Of a stretch of DNA of 64,000 nt, positions 12,901-25,735 are shown in pieces (position 1 is the first letter of the stretch; the number at the start of each line of letters is the position of its first letter). Source of the stretch: Reticulitermes lucifugus (lineage: Eukaryota; Arthropoda; Insecta; Blattodea; Rhinotermitidae); NCBI GenBank assembly GCA_026260175.1, contig JAKCWW010000564.1:471-64470 (forward strand). Direction: 5' to 3'. The position numbers and the translations under genes are program-made. The notes under the pieces were generated by a model, which saw nothing but the letters and a program-made list of their open reading frames with translations, did not search any database and was not told the DNA's origin.

Positions 12901-13426
12901 TACTTATTTCTGCGCATATCAAAACGGAACCGAGTTTTTATAATACAAAATAAGATGTGAAATTTGAGATTCTCACAGTGGTGTTGCTGATGAAGATTCA
13001 TGTTTTCTGAGATGTCAGGCCGTGTCAACCGTTAAGCAGTCACTAGTCGACACGGCGTACACCTCGCTCCGTTCACGCTGTGCGTTCAACGCCGAAACGG
13101 AAGAAAAGCAACCTTACGAAATTCCCACCAACAGACAAAAAGGAGACATCTCACAGATGGGGGGAGCGGCGGCAGAAAAAAAAAACCAACTAAACTGCCA
13201 AGTCAGCTGAGGCGGTACTGCCAACGCCAAATATGACACGTGGACACGCGATGAAGCAGTGACCATGAGTGACGCAATACAACTAGCACAGTCGGGATGT
13301 AAACGTCAAGACACATTCATCAAATCTTACTTCGTGCTACGCATTTTTGCAACTAAAAGATTGCTTTTCTCCCCCACATTCCCCGTTCATATCCTCCTTC
13401 ATTAAACACAAGTATCTGGCCAGAAA

Positions 13427-13674
13427 GATCCCGCTGGTTGCGCGGTATAAGGCGTGGGTCTGCGGCCGCTTGTTTGCTGGGACTGCCGGTTCGAATTCCG
13501 CCGGGGACATGGATGTCTTCTCTTTTGTGAGTGTTGTGTGTTGTCAGGTAGAGGTCAGGCTGATCACTCGTCTAGAGGAGTCCTACCGAGTGTGGTGTGT
13601 CTAAAAGTGTGATCGTGAAGCCTCGATAATGAGGCTCTGGCCCACTAGGGGCTGTCGCGCAAAAAAAAAAAAAA
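13427..13674 (+). mobile_element. tRNA-derived SINE (family S2) with poly-A tail
   Basis: The head resembles a tRNA (A-box region TGCGCGGTATAAGGCGTGGG, B-box region GGTTCGAATTCCGCC), followed by a body with GTGTTGTGTGTTGTCAGGTA and AGGAGTCCTACCGAGTGTGG, ending in GGCTGTCGCGC and an A13 run. Copies are at 21460 and, reversed, at 15717. CpGs are well kept. Confidence 0.85.
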
Positions 13675-13756
13675 TTGGCCACAAATACAGGCCATTAAGT
13701 TCCTCACTACTTAATTATCTACACTCATCGCCGTGTTGTCGACCATCACTCTATGT

Positions 13757-14255
13757 CAGTGGTTCCCAACCTCAGGTCGTGACCCAAATCAGGGTCGCGG
13801 GGGGTTTGACGTAGGGTCGAGGGAGGGTTTTTATTGTTAAGCTTTATTTAAAATAAATAACACACGTAATAAACTTTTCGGTCACTAATTTTTTGACATT
13901 ATTGTTCTGTTCATCTTATGTAACGTTCCGTATGTTCAGTATCTCACAAGTTTATATTTAGAAGCAAATGATTTGTCTAACCTGCACATGTAAGAGTTTA
14001 TTTATATAAAGATTTGTTTCTTGCATGCTTTGTGTATTTAATATTGTCCCAAAAATATTGGATTTGACCAGTAACATTACAAATTTAATATATTTATTTA
14101 ATAAATGGAAATGCTATGTAGTCTTCAAGCATAGGGATTAGTATTAGTTCTTTTATAGTAAATATCACTGATTACTGCCGTTTCCATGGTAGGGTCGCGG
14201 GTCACATACCATTTGCTACTTTGGGGTCACACACATAAAAGGTTGGGAACCGCTG
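13757..14255. mobile_element. hAT-type MITE with 8-bp target duplication
   Basis: The terminal repeats CAGTGGTTCCCAACCT and CAGCGGTTCCCAACCT (right, reverse-complemented) match at 15 of 16. They are flanked by CTCTATGT (13749-13756) and TTCTATGT (14256-14263), an 8-base duplication with one difference. TIR type and duplication length fit the hAT superfamily. The 499-base AT-rich interior has no open frame of note. Confidence 0.85.
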
Positions 14256-14680
14256 TTCTATGTTCTACCCTCAATGTGAGAGACCACATTGTGTTAATGT
14301 TCAACCCTTTAAGGACTAACATTAACCTGAATTATATTTACCGATTCAGTTCGTACCGCGCAGTATAGGGAAATGGTAGCTGTGTCCGAGAAGCGCACAA
14401 AACACATAAATGCACTGCGGACAAAACGAAAATTTCTGGATGTTAAACCTGGAGGTATATATGGGCCTAGTAACCTTTAGGCTGTAAGAGACTAACCATA
14501 ATCTGAATACATAAATGGCTGTATGAATATAATGAATTTAACCATAACTGCATACCCCAGTTACACTGAAATGTTAAATTATTTGTATGTGAACGGCATT
14601 ACTTCGTTTTAAAAATAGCAACACTGTCTCTAATGTCCTCCTGCACTAAAATCCTCTTATTACAATTTATATTCCGAACA

Positions 14681-15200
14681 AGACGGGCAATGTACGTATA
14701 ACGTAACACAGACGGGCGTTCGCCTAACCATTGTTGCCGCGGAAAAGCAAGTATTGCATATTCTGAGTGTGTCTGTAGCCTTAGTTATCCAGCACGCAAA
14801 GCGCATGCGCCGTATTATATTGTCATATGTGGCCTGTCTGGCTCTACCATATTTTTCCACATTATCTCATAAACGGCACGATTTTCAGAATAAAATTATT
14901 GAACATAAAATGTGTTCTGGTTTTCTCTACAACTTTTGTCTGAAAAATGTCTCATTCTAAGCAGAATTCAGCGAGATATTATCATAAAAGTACGTACGTC
15001 TTCACGTAAAGTGCCCGTTATTCTTGTCAGATTTTAATGAAACTTCACTTTTCTTGACGGAGTTTCGAAAATTACTCAATAGCAAATTCCATGAAAATCC
15101 GTCCAATGGGGGCCGAGTTGTTCAATGCGGACAAACGTACGGACCGACATGAAGCTAATATCCGCTTTTCGCTATTTTGCAAACGCCCCTAAAAAGCGTC
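14681..15200 (+). repeat. Unclassified repeat family X, long copy
   Basis: Starting GGGCAATGTACGTATAACGT, it shares CGCATGCGCCGTATTATATT, TTATCTCATAAACGGCA, CGTTATTCTTGTCAGATTTT and the TTTTCGCTATTTTGCAAACG end with the copy at 17152. There is no open frame and no terminal inverted repeat. It could be the 3' part of a larger non-coding element. Confidence 0.75.
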
Positions 15201-15535
15201 AGGATAGCCGGTCTATGGGCCTAAATTTGAACCTGTAACCTCCAGAATTCAACGCATGAGCCTTATCCAGTCGACTGTGAAGCTCGGTATCTTCATTTGA
15301 ACAGGAAGACAGCAAAGAGACAAGGACGATGCGAAAGGGAGGCAGTTGGGTACGGTGAGAGGAAGAAAAATGTAGAAAGGGAATGGGGTTACAGAGCAGG
15401 AAAATCTTTAAAAGACGTTATCTATCCGCCTCACGAAAGAAACGAAGGGAATAAGGAACAAATGAAGAAAGAACACTGGTATTTTCTTCGTAATACTGCT
15501 ATTCTAAATGTAAATTACCAACCACGCCATGCAGG

Positions 15536-15610
15536 GACACGGGTGAGCCCCGGTACCCACTGGATACTAGGTTAAGTGGGCCCCAGAACTGGTCTGAGCA
15601 CTTTTACGGC
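15536..15610 (-). mobile_element. Fragment of SINE family S1
   Basis: The matching pieces are GGGCCCACTTAACCTAG and TGGGTACCGGGGCTCACCC on the minus strand, from the middle of the family. Both ends are missing. Confidence 0.5.
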
Positions 15611-15716
15611 AAACATTTATTGGCCCTGCGAGAAATTGTACTACGATTCCTCCTCTGCCGCCCAGCTCCTATTCCAACCACTATACCAAATGACCTATTC
15701 CCCCCTTCCCCTATGG

Positions 15717-15940
15717 CTCGACAGCCCTATATGTGCCTGGGCCTCCTCTTTTCGTCGAGGTTTCACGATCACACACATTTGAGACACACCACACTCGNNN
15801 NNNNNNNNNNNNNNNNNNNNNNNNNNNNNNNNNNNNNNNNNNNNNNNAGACATCCATGCCCCCGGTGGGATTCGAACCCACGATCCTAGTAAGTGAGCGG
15901 CCGAAGACCCGCACCTTAGACCGCACGGCCACTGGGATCA
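15717..15940 (-). mobile_element. tRNA-derived SINE (family S2), interrupted by assembly gap
   Basis: The minus-strand head GTGGCCGTGCGGTCTAAGGT and B box TGGGTTCGAATCCCACC look like a near-intact tRNA half. The body is interrupted by 50 Ns (15798-15847) where the family carries its GTGTTGT-type repeat. The tail GGGCTGTCGAG matches the copy at 21460. It is not a tRNA gene: the body continues and there is no acceptor-stem closure. Confidence 0.8.
15798..15847. other. Assembly gap, 50 unknown bases
   Basis: A run of exactly 50 Ns inside a SINE copy. Shorter unknown stretches are at 23554-23556, 44622 and 59774, each next to a homopolymer or dinucleotide run. Confidence 0.99.
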
Positions 15941-17151
15941 AATAACCTATTACTGCACTGATATTCAACAACAGTTACATTTCAAACATGGCAAAACAAA
16001 ACTTTTCTACTGTATAGCACGGAATGAAAGGCATTAAATCGGAAATCGCAAAGCCCCATTCAGCGCCACGAAACATGTTGTCAAGAACGAAGCATGGGTA
16101 GGATAATAGGGCATTTAACGACGCCGAATAAACTAGAAAATCAGCCTGGGACGAATTATGCGACAGGACGTCACGTTACAGTGAACTGGAAATACAGTTC
16201 AGGGTGCTCCCGTTATTCCAGTGCTGCCTGATCAAACTAGGGGAGACAAAAAGGCCACAACCCGTAACTCCAGAACACGTCAGACGAGTAATCGGGTGAG
16301 TTAACCTGCTCGGAAAGCAGTATGAGAGTGAGGTCCAGCTGTACAGGCTTAGGGGAAACCGTAACATACACTATGTTTTAATGTGAGTTCATGCTCAAGG
16401 AAAACGCACAAATGTATCTACGAGTTCAGTGAATGTGCCTTTTATTTGACTATGTAGCGACATTTATTTTCGACTGCCGGTTTGGGTATGAGTTACGGGC
16501 TCCCATCGTTAACCCCTGAATGCTAACAATAAAGCAGGGCTGTAGTCAGAGGCATAAGATTATACAGACAATATGAAAACAAACGTACTCTGTGCAGGCT
16601 CCCAAGCTGTGCCCGCTCCTTATTGTTGTAACGAAGGTGATGAGAACTGGACTCAGTAGGTAGCACAGGAAAACAAAGATGAGCATTTGGACTGAATTTT
16701 GTATCTGGAGGGCAGCTAATGACGAAACTTGTGACAGCGTTGGGGTTGCTTGTGCGCGGAAACTTCGACGTTAGACGTTGCGAGGGTGCCATGAGAAAAA
16801 TGCGGTGCAAATAGGTATTCGGGTGCCAAATAAGCATTTGCTTTAGGACCCGGCAAAACCACGCAAAACCTTTATCCGGTTGGCCGATTGCACTATCCCT
16901 TTGAAGTATGAAGCTGGTACATCAAGAAAGTTCATACCTCAATACACAGAACATCGCCATTACAATGACCAACATGCTTAATGGAAAATAACCGCCGTTT
17001 ATTGCGAGAATAATAAGAAATACGAACAAAACAGAATTTCGGAATGTTAAAGCAGCTGGTATATACAGCTACCGCCGTACTTTAACGTGCCAAGAAGAAT
17101 TTAACGTCGCTTGACGGCTACAAGTCTGGAAAGCTGCCTGTAGTAACACAA
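15941..17151. other. No recognisable feature
   Basis: CpG-rich unique sequence. The 104-codon minus-strand frame at 16523-16837 has no domain signature, and no splice-supported exon was found. Confidence 0.45.
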
Positions 17152-17958
17152 GATAGGCAATGCACTGCACGTATGACGTAACACTGTGGGGCGATCGCGT
17201 AACTATTTTGCAGTGGAAACACAGCTGCACAACAATGCTTTTATGGTTAATTTACGTCACCGGCAACAATCCAAATTACACCAGTTTTTGAGAAAAATTA
17301 TATTCCAACTAATTTGCACTCTTTTCACACGTTACATGTAAAGGCTGCATTGAAACAAAAGAATGTTCGTTTGCTCACGGCCTTATTTAGACGTACAATT
17401 TGGCTAGAAGTGATCGTAATGACAGACAAGTCGCTGCGTAGTTTCTCTGTTTTTGTAAGTGTTGCCGTGAAACATTTTATGAGATCAGACGGAATTAATC
17501 AATTATGAGGCAATACGTATTAAATATTATGTGTGCGCGTATTCTTGCCTTAGTTATCCGCCATGCAATGCGCATGCGCCGTATTATATTGACATCTGCT
17601 GCCTGTCGGGCTCTACCATATTTTGCCACATTATCTCATAAACGGCAAGATTTTCGGGGGGGGGGGGAAAAATGTAGTGAACATAAAGCGTGTGTTCCAA
17701 TTTTCTCTACAACTCTCGTCTGAAAATTTTCTTATTCTAAAAATAAATCAGCGAGATATCATAAACATACATAGGTCTTCATGTAAAGTACCCGTTATTC
17801 TTGTCGGATTTTAATAAAACTCAATTTTTCTTGACAGATTTTCGAAAAATCTTCAAATATAAAATTTCATGAAAATTCTTCCAGTGGCAGCCGCACAGTT
17901 CCATGCAGACAGATACATGAGGACGCGAAATCGATTTTCGCAATTTTGCGAACGTGAC
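17152..17958 (+). repeat. Unclassified repeat family X, longest copy
   Basis: It has the same start and end blocks as the copy at 14681 but about 270 extra bases after the first 70, either an insertion here or a deletion there. A G10 run (17657-17667) interrupts it. Confidence 0.72.
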
Positions 17959-18255
17959 TAAAAATCAGTAAAACAAGTACTGTCCATTTAAAGCTTCAAG
18001 TCTTCAGTAATGCCGCTGTGAGAACCTCAAAATCCTGCAGTTACCTGGAGCCGTATTAGACACAGTGCCGACTGAGGAACAATGTGATGTAACATGACGC
18101 AGTACCAGCGGCACACCGTGAAAAGAACTGCAGCTCCATAACACGAACTGGACGACCACGTGCACGGATCACTTTGTTGGCGTTAAACTGATATTATGGT
18201 ATCGTGGGATGTCAGGCTTTCTCCTATCTACATACCAAACTATACTGCGTCACAC

Positions 18256-18432
18256 GGAGCGTCGCGGCCGAGTGGTTAGCACTGCCGTTTCGTATTCTGG
18301 AGGTACCTGGGTCAAATCTCGGTCCGGAGATCGGACTCCAATTTTCGTGGGTTTCTTTAGCCCACCCTGACAAAACACGGATAGTTACTAAAAACAGGCT
18401 ACGACTGGTTCCTTCGACATTCTTTCAAATTT
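18256..18432 (+). mobile_element. tRNA-like SINE (Ser-type head)
   Basis: GTCGCGGCCGAGTGGTTAGC looks like the D-arm of a serine-type tRNA, and GGTCAAATCTCGGTCC is a B-box-like element. The body TTTAGCCCACCCTGACAAAA follows. It is not a functional tRNA gene: the arms do not close and the sequence continues as a SINE body. Confidence 0.65.
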
Positions 18433-18443
18433 ATTGTTAAATA

Positions 18444-18780
18444 GACAATGTACGCATAACGTAACACTGTGGCGTGTTCGCATAATGTTCATACCTCCTC
18501 GGCTATCCTAACAGCCTGATACCATTTCACTTGAAGAGAACGCTTTTAAGACGATTTAATGTCAAACGCACGAATAAAACGTACTTAGGTCTTCATGTAA
18601 AGTTTCCGATATTTTTGCCTGATTTCAACCAAATTTTGACTTTCTCGACAGAGTTGCAAGCAAGTCCCCAACATGAAATGTCACCGAACTCCAATTGGGG
18701 CCGCGCTGATACATGCGGACAGACGGACGAACATGACGAAGCCATTTGGCGCTTTTCGCGACTATGCAAACGCGCCTATC
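18444..18780 (+). repeat. Unclassified repeat family X, internally deleted copy
   Basis: It begins GACAATGTACGCATAACGTA and ends CGACTATGCAAACGCGCC. The middle (CGCATGCGCCG block) is missing. Confidence 0.65.
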
Positions 18781-19285
18781 ATCTTATAATTCGATACATA
18801 AACCTGAAACACTAAAGGTAAATTTGTCCGTGTGCACATCATTAAGGCATATGGGTGGAGCAGAGTTACAGCTCCATTAGTTCCTAATCTCGGCATCGGA
18901 CTGAGGCGAAACACTGAAAGTGCCGTTAAACAGACCACGAACGAATTAAAATACACGTCACATCCCATGAAGAATTCAATCGCAATACTGACCGCCGGGC
19001 GAACCACATACATTACATAAAGTGTGCACTATACATATGTACACTACTTAATTCCACAATCACGTTTCAAGAATATTAATACCAGCAATACGTGTCATGT
19101 GTTGTATGGGAGGGGGTGGGTGAGAAGGAAAAAATGGCATAAAACAAACGTATGGAAGACGAGCATCCCATCCATTGGCATTCGATGAATATAAACGAAA
19201 TGTGGTATCCACGCTACACGCTGGTACAACCGAATTTTGGTGTACAGTGTTCACTGCGAACACACGCTACACACATTCCCAAGTA

Positions 19286-19541
19286 AAAGGTAAATGTAAA
19301 GTTCTCCCTAGAACAGGCCATGAAGGCCCAGAGGGGAGCAGAGGTATAGCTCTACTCTTTCTTTAACCCTGGCACTAAATGGGGGTGGGTGGTCAACTAG
19401 ACGCCCCGGCCGCTTTACCCCCGGGAAAGAGACTCGGTACCCATTGTATAGGAGGCTGGGTGAGCCCCAGGGCCGGTCTAGACGGCTGCGAAATATCTCG
19501 CCCCCACCGGGATTCGATCCCCGGACCGTCCAGCCCGTAGC
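19286..19541 (-). mobile_element. tRNA-derived SINE (family S1), 5' truncated
   Basis: The minus strand begins inside the head at GCTACGGGCTGGACGG and keeps GGTCCGGGGATCGAATCCCG, CCGGCCCTGGGGCTCACCC and the 3' part with GGGCCTTCATGGCCTGTTCT. The last bases are GTTTACCTTTTA-like. Missing the first 30 or so bases is typical of incomplete reverse transcription. Confidence 0.82.
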
Positions 19542-20807
19542 ACATTCCCAAATTAGTGTACGAATATACTCCGACCGGCAGAAGAGATGAGATGTTGGTC
19601 GACCGCGGAAAAAATGGAGAGACCACCAACCACAAAGATGGAACAAGCCTGGGTGGCTTTTACACCTTGTTGCTGCAGCTGATGATTGGTCACTTCCCCT
19701 ACTTTGCGTGAAGCCCACCAACCCACCCCTTCCCCCCCCCAAAAAGAAAAAAGCCCGTACACAAATACACATACAACGTACAGCGGAAGTTCTCAGGGTT
19801 TCACGGTGGGTGTTGCTCAAATGATGTCTTGTCTGTTACTACACCGTTCCGATATTTCGGAAGGACGTGCTGCCTCAATCTGCAAAGTGACTGAATAAGT
19901 TTCAAGAGACTACTCGGTACAAGATCTCTGTCTCCTGCTACCTTTTCCTAATTCTAATCGACACATTTTCGCCTCCTAATCACTTCAGAAATAACCTTAC
20001 TTAATTCAGTCACACTGAAGATGAAAGCAGCAAGCCCCTTCGAACCGTCGACACAAAATTATTATCCCACACGATTAACCTATAAGACCAACATCTGAGA
20101 AACGTGAACACTCTCTGTGCTTATTCATGCACCACGCCATGAATACGTGCGGAGGAGCGTACGTATAGCTCCATGCATTCTTAACCTCTGAGACGTGAGC
20201 TGTCAATTTAAGACACAATGTAGTGCCGGAGAAACAATCTCCGGTACCCGTTGGATAAGGGACAAGACTCGACCCCGAGCCGATCTGGACACGGTTACGG
20301 AAAAGTGAGATTCATGAAGGTTCAGGCCTTCTGCGATCTTACGTTGCGTCGACTGCGAATGGTGCAACATCCCAGTAATACTTCAATTTTCAGCAACACC
20401 ACTGTGAGAACCTCAAAACTGCAGAGAAATTCCCGTCCTGCAATACATCAAAACCCGGTCATCCCGTCGGTAACCGATCACCATAACAATCTTGAGTGAC
20501 TATGGCTCAAATCTATACTTTATACTTGACACACTTATGCACGTAGTTAAAATTAAGGAAACAGAAGGAAAGTTAATTTCCCGTTCACTCCAGTGTAAAA
20601 ATTGGTATACATGAGGGCTAAAAGCACGAAAATAGCACGGAAAATTAAACAGCAATGGAATATACATAGCGTATCTTTTATCGCTGCTGCGGGCTTTCTA
20701 TACGATAACGTTTCCGTATTCGGGTGAACGATAAAAGACATAGACGTACATTTCCATTTCGTCATCAGGAAGATCCGGGCTGCAATAGCAGCGAGGTGGC
20801 AGTACTG
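19542..20807. other. Repeat remnants, no gene
   Basis: Fragments of the fold-back family (about 19795-20105 and 20390-20440, GCAACACCACTGTGAGAACC) and a decayed middle piece of SINE S1 (about 20225-20305) are visible. No coding sequence is supported. Confidence 0.45.
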
Positions 20808-21000
20808 CTACCTCCTGGGTTGCGAGGCCGTGCAGAGAGGTACAAGCTCACCGACGTATCAGAAAAACTTTATGATGGAGGTAGCAGGTTCTTTTGAAAC
20901 GTCTGTACAATTCCACCAGACTACACGGCGTCATATCCCAGAAGACAGAATCTTCATGGTCACCGCCGTGCGAACTTCAGAACTCACGGCCTGTGTCTCC
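20808..21000 (+). mobile_element. Fold-back element (family F), partial
   Basis: The right arm is well kept: GATGGAGGTAGCAGGTTC, CCACCAGACTACACGGCGTC, ATATCCCAGAAGACAGAATC, with the family tail CACCGCCGTGCGAACTTCAG. The left arm is eroded. Confidence 0.7.
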
Positions 21001-21119
21001 TGGCTGGTTATGCGGGTTTAAAGACGCTGTATCAACCAATAACGAAGGCGATTTGGTAGGACTGCGAATTAGCAGGAAAGCAGACGCGGCCGTGGGCAAT
21101 AACAAGGTACTACTACGGC

Positions 21120-21260
21120 ACCTCTTCCCGGTGACAATGCGGCAGGGGCGTGGCGTTGACCACCCCATCCCGCGCCGAGGTTAAACAACAACTACAGCTA
21201 TACCGCTACTCCCCCTCTCGGCCTTCACAGCCTGTTCTACGATGAACTTTTAACTTTTTA
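21120..21260 (+). mobile_element. Fragment of SINE family S1 (3' half)
   Basis: GGGCGTGGCGTTGACCACCC, CGCCGAGGTTAAACAAC and CGGCCTTCACAGCCTGTTCT match the 3' half of the family on the plus strand. Confidence 0.7.
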
Positions 21261-21459
21261 CTACGGCACCTCCCTGGAGTAGTTGAGAAAAACCCCACGA
21301 CGGCGTCCCTATCAGGTATTCAAACCCAGATATGCCCCAAACACAAGTCTGACGGGTTACACTCACAGTTCTCATAGATATGAACTAGACACACTTCAAG
21401 GCACGTACGTGCATTTATTTTCTTCGGGAATCACAATAAAGGATAAGTAAAATGAAAAG

Positions 21460-21696
21460 ATCGGCCGCGCTGTCTAAGGCGTAGATCTGCGGCCGCTCGC
21501 TTGCTGGGATTGTGGATTTGAATCCCGCCGTGGACATGGATGCCTGTCTTTTCAGTGTTGTGTGTTGTCAGGTAGGTCTCTGCATCGGGCTCATCACTCG
21601 CCCAGAGGAGTCCTACCAAGTGTGGTGTGTCTAGGTGTGATCTCGAAGACTCGACAACGAGGAGGCCTAGGCCCACTAGGGCTGTCGAGCCATGGA
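21460..21696 (+). mobile_element. tRNA-derived SINE (family S2)
   Basis: The head GGCCGCGCTGTCTAAGGCGT is followed by the B-box-like GGATTTGAATCCCGCC and the shared body (AGGAGTCCTACCAAGTGTGG, GGCCCACTAGGGCTGTCGAG). It sits just before the change to CpG-poor sequence at about 21,900. Confidence 0.8.
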
Positions 21697-23511
21697 AAAT
21701 GGAAGGGTAAAGTTGTTCCCGTGTTCAATTAACATCGCGCCATTAAGAATGGAGTGGAGATACAACTCCACACATTATTCAACTCGCCACTAGGCGGAGA
21801 CACGAGTGGTCAGCTTCATGCCGTTCCATTCCAAACAGGAAGGTAACATGCAGAGGGCGTGTTATGCGAGGAAACACTAGACAAAACTGGTGACAGACTG
21901 GAAAAATCTCAAAGAAAACCATCTGTTCAATTTGTACAGCTCATGGACAAGTCTGCATCAGCAGCATAAGCTCCAACTGCTGCATTTACACCCAAATAAG
22001 ACAACCGTAGTTCACAAGCTCTGAGACACAGAATACAAAACAAAAGTGAATTCAGGGAAGTGGTACGTACCTTCATGCAGTGCATGCAGGAGAAATAGAC
22101 CACATTTGTTCTCTTTAGCAACAAATTTTGCTTCCTCTTGGTGGACCACAAACTCTCAGAATAACACCTTTCCCCATGTTAATCCACAAAGTGCCATTAC
22201 ATATGGTTCGCATGTAGTGTGCTATGCGTGCAACCAGCATTACTGAGCCCATTTTCCTTTTCAGACCATAAATTCACACTAATATGTTATAGACAATCTG
22301 ACACCTGTCTGTCTGTGAGAAAACATGCCCTTGTTCGGCAGGACAGTGCAACAACCCATTTTTTATGTGTTTGTTCTTTGTGGCACGCTAAACTTTTTAG
22401 CTAATTAGAAGCATGCCATTATGGCACAACATTATGAATGCTTTGTTTCAGATCATCTTCAGTGCTAGGATTATTACTATATGTTATCCTTTACCATGCC
22501 TTACAAACAAAAAATTATGCTAGGATATTGCACCCATCCCCTCCCCAACAAGATCAGTAAATTACACGAATATGTTAAACATACTCCAACACCATTTGTG
22601 TTACAAGTGTATCATTTGTAATTAAATCATATGTAGTATTTACACAGTGTCCCAAGTGACACAACAATAAGGTGGAGGACTGTGACCTCCTCCTATACTA
22701 GAGCAGAAGCAGTGTAGTTTTTATTTGTGGGACATATTACAGGATGAAGTGTATAGCAATCATGCTCACACTGTAGGCAATCTGAAAGAAAACATTCAGA
22801 ACACAGTGTGTTAAACTTCATCAGCAGAACTTAAATGTGCTATGAAGAATGGTTTTGTTACGTGTGACAAGTTTCAGGAAACCATTTCCAGCACCTCCCT
22901 CAAACTGAGTGAGTAAAACATGTTAGTGATAACGATGCACTGAAATAAACCTGTCCAGCACCTTTAAATATGGTGGTGAAAAGTCTAATATCAAATGGAA
23001 TACACTGATGTAAGACACACTGTACTCTTTGCTGTGGAGATTCTTGTTGGCTCATGACTCAAATTCACTAATTCAACTTCCGGCTACTGAGTTCTCATGA
23101 CAGCCTTGACAAAACAGCTGGCTTAATTTACATTTAGTATATCCAAACATAATCTGAAACTTTGTGGCATCACCTGTTTGTAATCTTACTATTTACAGCA
23201 ACATAATTTTGAAGACCCTGAATACATCTTCAAATTTATACAGTAAAGATTGCAGCATACTGCAAGATTGAATATGTAACTGAGGTTTGTTAGGATTTAC
23301 AAAACAGAACTGAGCGACATTATCGGCATTGATATATAGGGCTAGTGATGACACTGTGTAAATCATAAAGTGATAAGACATAAATGACAGAGATACTAAT
23401 CTCATTCATGATCACAACACAAATACCGGTATTGTGGAAAACTGACTTAGGGCAATACAGTTCTGGTCTAACTGTATAGGCACAACCTCATAGGGAGCTG
23501 AGAAAATGTGA

Positions 23512-23513
<2 letters not shown>

Positions 23514-23553
<40 letters not shown>

Positions 23554-23565
23554 NNNGGGGGGGGG
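23514..23565. repeat. (GA)n microsatellite with adjoining G run
   Basis: About 20 GA units, three unknown bases and nine G. It is in the CpG-poor region downstream of the nsl1 exon. Confidence 0.95.
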
Positions 23566-25735
23566 AACAGGAGGCTGGAAGAAAGTGTTATGAGGAACTT
23601 CATAATTTGTACTCATCACCAAATATTATTAGGAGGGTCAAATGAAAGATATGTTGTCAGGTCAAGTAGCAAGCAGGGGTGAAGGAGACCTGCATAAAAT
23701 GTTCTGGTCAGTGAACCTGAAGGAAAGAGACCACATGGAAATACTAGGCATAGATGGGAGGATAACATTAAAGTTGAAGTTAAATAAGGTGGAAAGGTGC
23801 AGATCACAGTGGGCTCTTATGAAGACAGTAATACAACTTACTTCATAAAATGCAGGAATTCCTTCACTAGCTGAGCATAGTTTGTTACTTCTCTCACATG
23901 GATTACAATCCATTATGTGATGTACTCTCCCACTTGTTCTGGTTAGATGCAGTCACGGTTTTGTGTAGTCACAATGTCTATTGTTCTCAAAACAAACCAT
24001 CTTCCCATGTTCTGCAGTGACCCATATTCCTATGTCCAGTTAGAACTGCAGGACAGGGTATTTTAAAAACAGGACCCCCATTCTAATGAGATGTTAGGTG
24101 CCCATTTGCTCGACTCTTCTAATCTTTTGCCTACGTGAAAAATCACTTGTTCTCTAAGACTGTATAGAAACCAATGCCAACTAGATTCACATGGTATAAA
24201 GTGGCACTTGTACTCCAACTTGGCTAATATGTAGCAGGACAGTCATGTTGAGAATGAAAAAGGCCTATAAACTTGGAGCAAAACCACGAAGTTGTTGTAT
24301 TCAGAGCATACGTGACTGAATATGTGGTAAAAATGCAGGATTGATGGTCATGTGCATGAAAAGACTATGCACAACTTTCAAAACTGGAATTGAGTATCTT
24401 AAACCTACAACAAAATCTCACAAAAACAAAATTAAATAGCAAGTGGCAGTGAAACACAATCACTGTAGAAAGCATACATACAATTTCGGGCATTACAGTC
24501 TTAAGAATTCATATGACACCACATAGTTTGGTATGGGGACACCAAAATTTTGGAAAACATACTATCTCCATCTTTATAGTGGAGAGACGTTGGCAGGATG
24601 TTCCTCCAAAAGTGCTGGTCCCCCCCAAATTGTCTTACAGTTCTCAGTATGGAACATGAAGTTCCAGGAATTGATGTGAGAAAGTGAAAGATTGATTTCT
24701 GCAAGTCACATATTACCCCTGTGTGCTGGAGTTCAAGATTACTCATCATTCAGTTTGTCAAGTATGGTATTTAGGAAGAACAGAACATGTTTAGGAACAC
24801 TTAACAAATACAAAATTAATTTTAAATGCCTAAACATGTTGTCACAAACTTTGCATCAAAACTTATCTTTATGCATAACATGTGCATGCCAATCTTAAAA
24901 TCCTCTAATGATGTCATGTGACTGTTAGTAACAGAAGTTGACTAAAACAGTTACATGACAAGCTTCCATCACCAGAAACTGCCCCGGTCTATCCAGTATT
25001 CTAAAAAGAAAATTTAGGTCATCAGTTACTGATAGCTTGAAAAAATCACAATAATTATGAATAGGCCAAACCAGGAAGACTTCAAACATGATCAGTGAAA
25101 GAAATATAAAATTGTAAGAAACAGGATGTAACAACTTCAGTTCTGCAGAACCTCAAGACTTCACCACATGTACCAGTTTTGGTACGTACAGTCCAATCTT
25201 TCTTCCATGCTTATTAATTTCATTAGTTTAGATTATGCACACAGCACTTTTATCATCACTTCAGCTACAAGCTGTGACATCGAGCACAGAGCTCCTCCAG
25301 AGGTCATCTCTACAGTGTGTGCAAACGCATGCATGTGTCTGTGTGTGTTAACAGAGTCAATGTCCTTTACATCCTATGCATGTATAGAACATTCATGAAT
25401 GGATGCAATACGAAGTTTCAATATTTAAGCAGTACAGGGCATCCACCCTTAAAGCAGAACCACACACAGAAACTACAAACCTGCTCATAAAATCTACATC
25501 AACAATAAGTATTATACAAGATAAATAACTGAATGTTAAAGCACCTGTTGGAAGTGACCTGCTTGATGCATGGTGAACAAATTAAACAGCTCAAAGCTCT
25601 TGTCTAAAAATTAAGTCCATCCTCTATGTATGGAACATTATACGCATTGCCTTTCAAATGGCACTCTGTACAATAAAATCATGATACTGTGTGAGATTAT
25701 GACAACACTGAGGGCCAACAAATAAATGCATGTGT

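Noticed and set aside
15840-15940. tRNA-Leu-like sequence on the minus strand
   Set aside because: It is the head of SINE family S2: no acceptor-stem closure, and the same body follows in two other copies.
18256-18330. tRNA-Ser-like sequence
   Set aside because: The arms do not pair properly and a SINE body continues from it.
19308-19820. 170-codon minus-strand frame
   Set aside because: More than half is read-through of SINE family S1; the remainder is low-complexity Pro/Gly translation.
22061-22260. Possible nsl1 exon ending ATGAAG|GTACGT on the minus strand
   Set aside because: The donor is good, but there is no convincing acceptor, the frame is short, and no similarity to the missing KANSL1 regions was seen.
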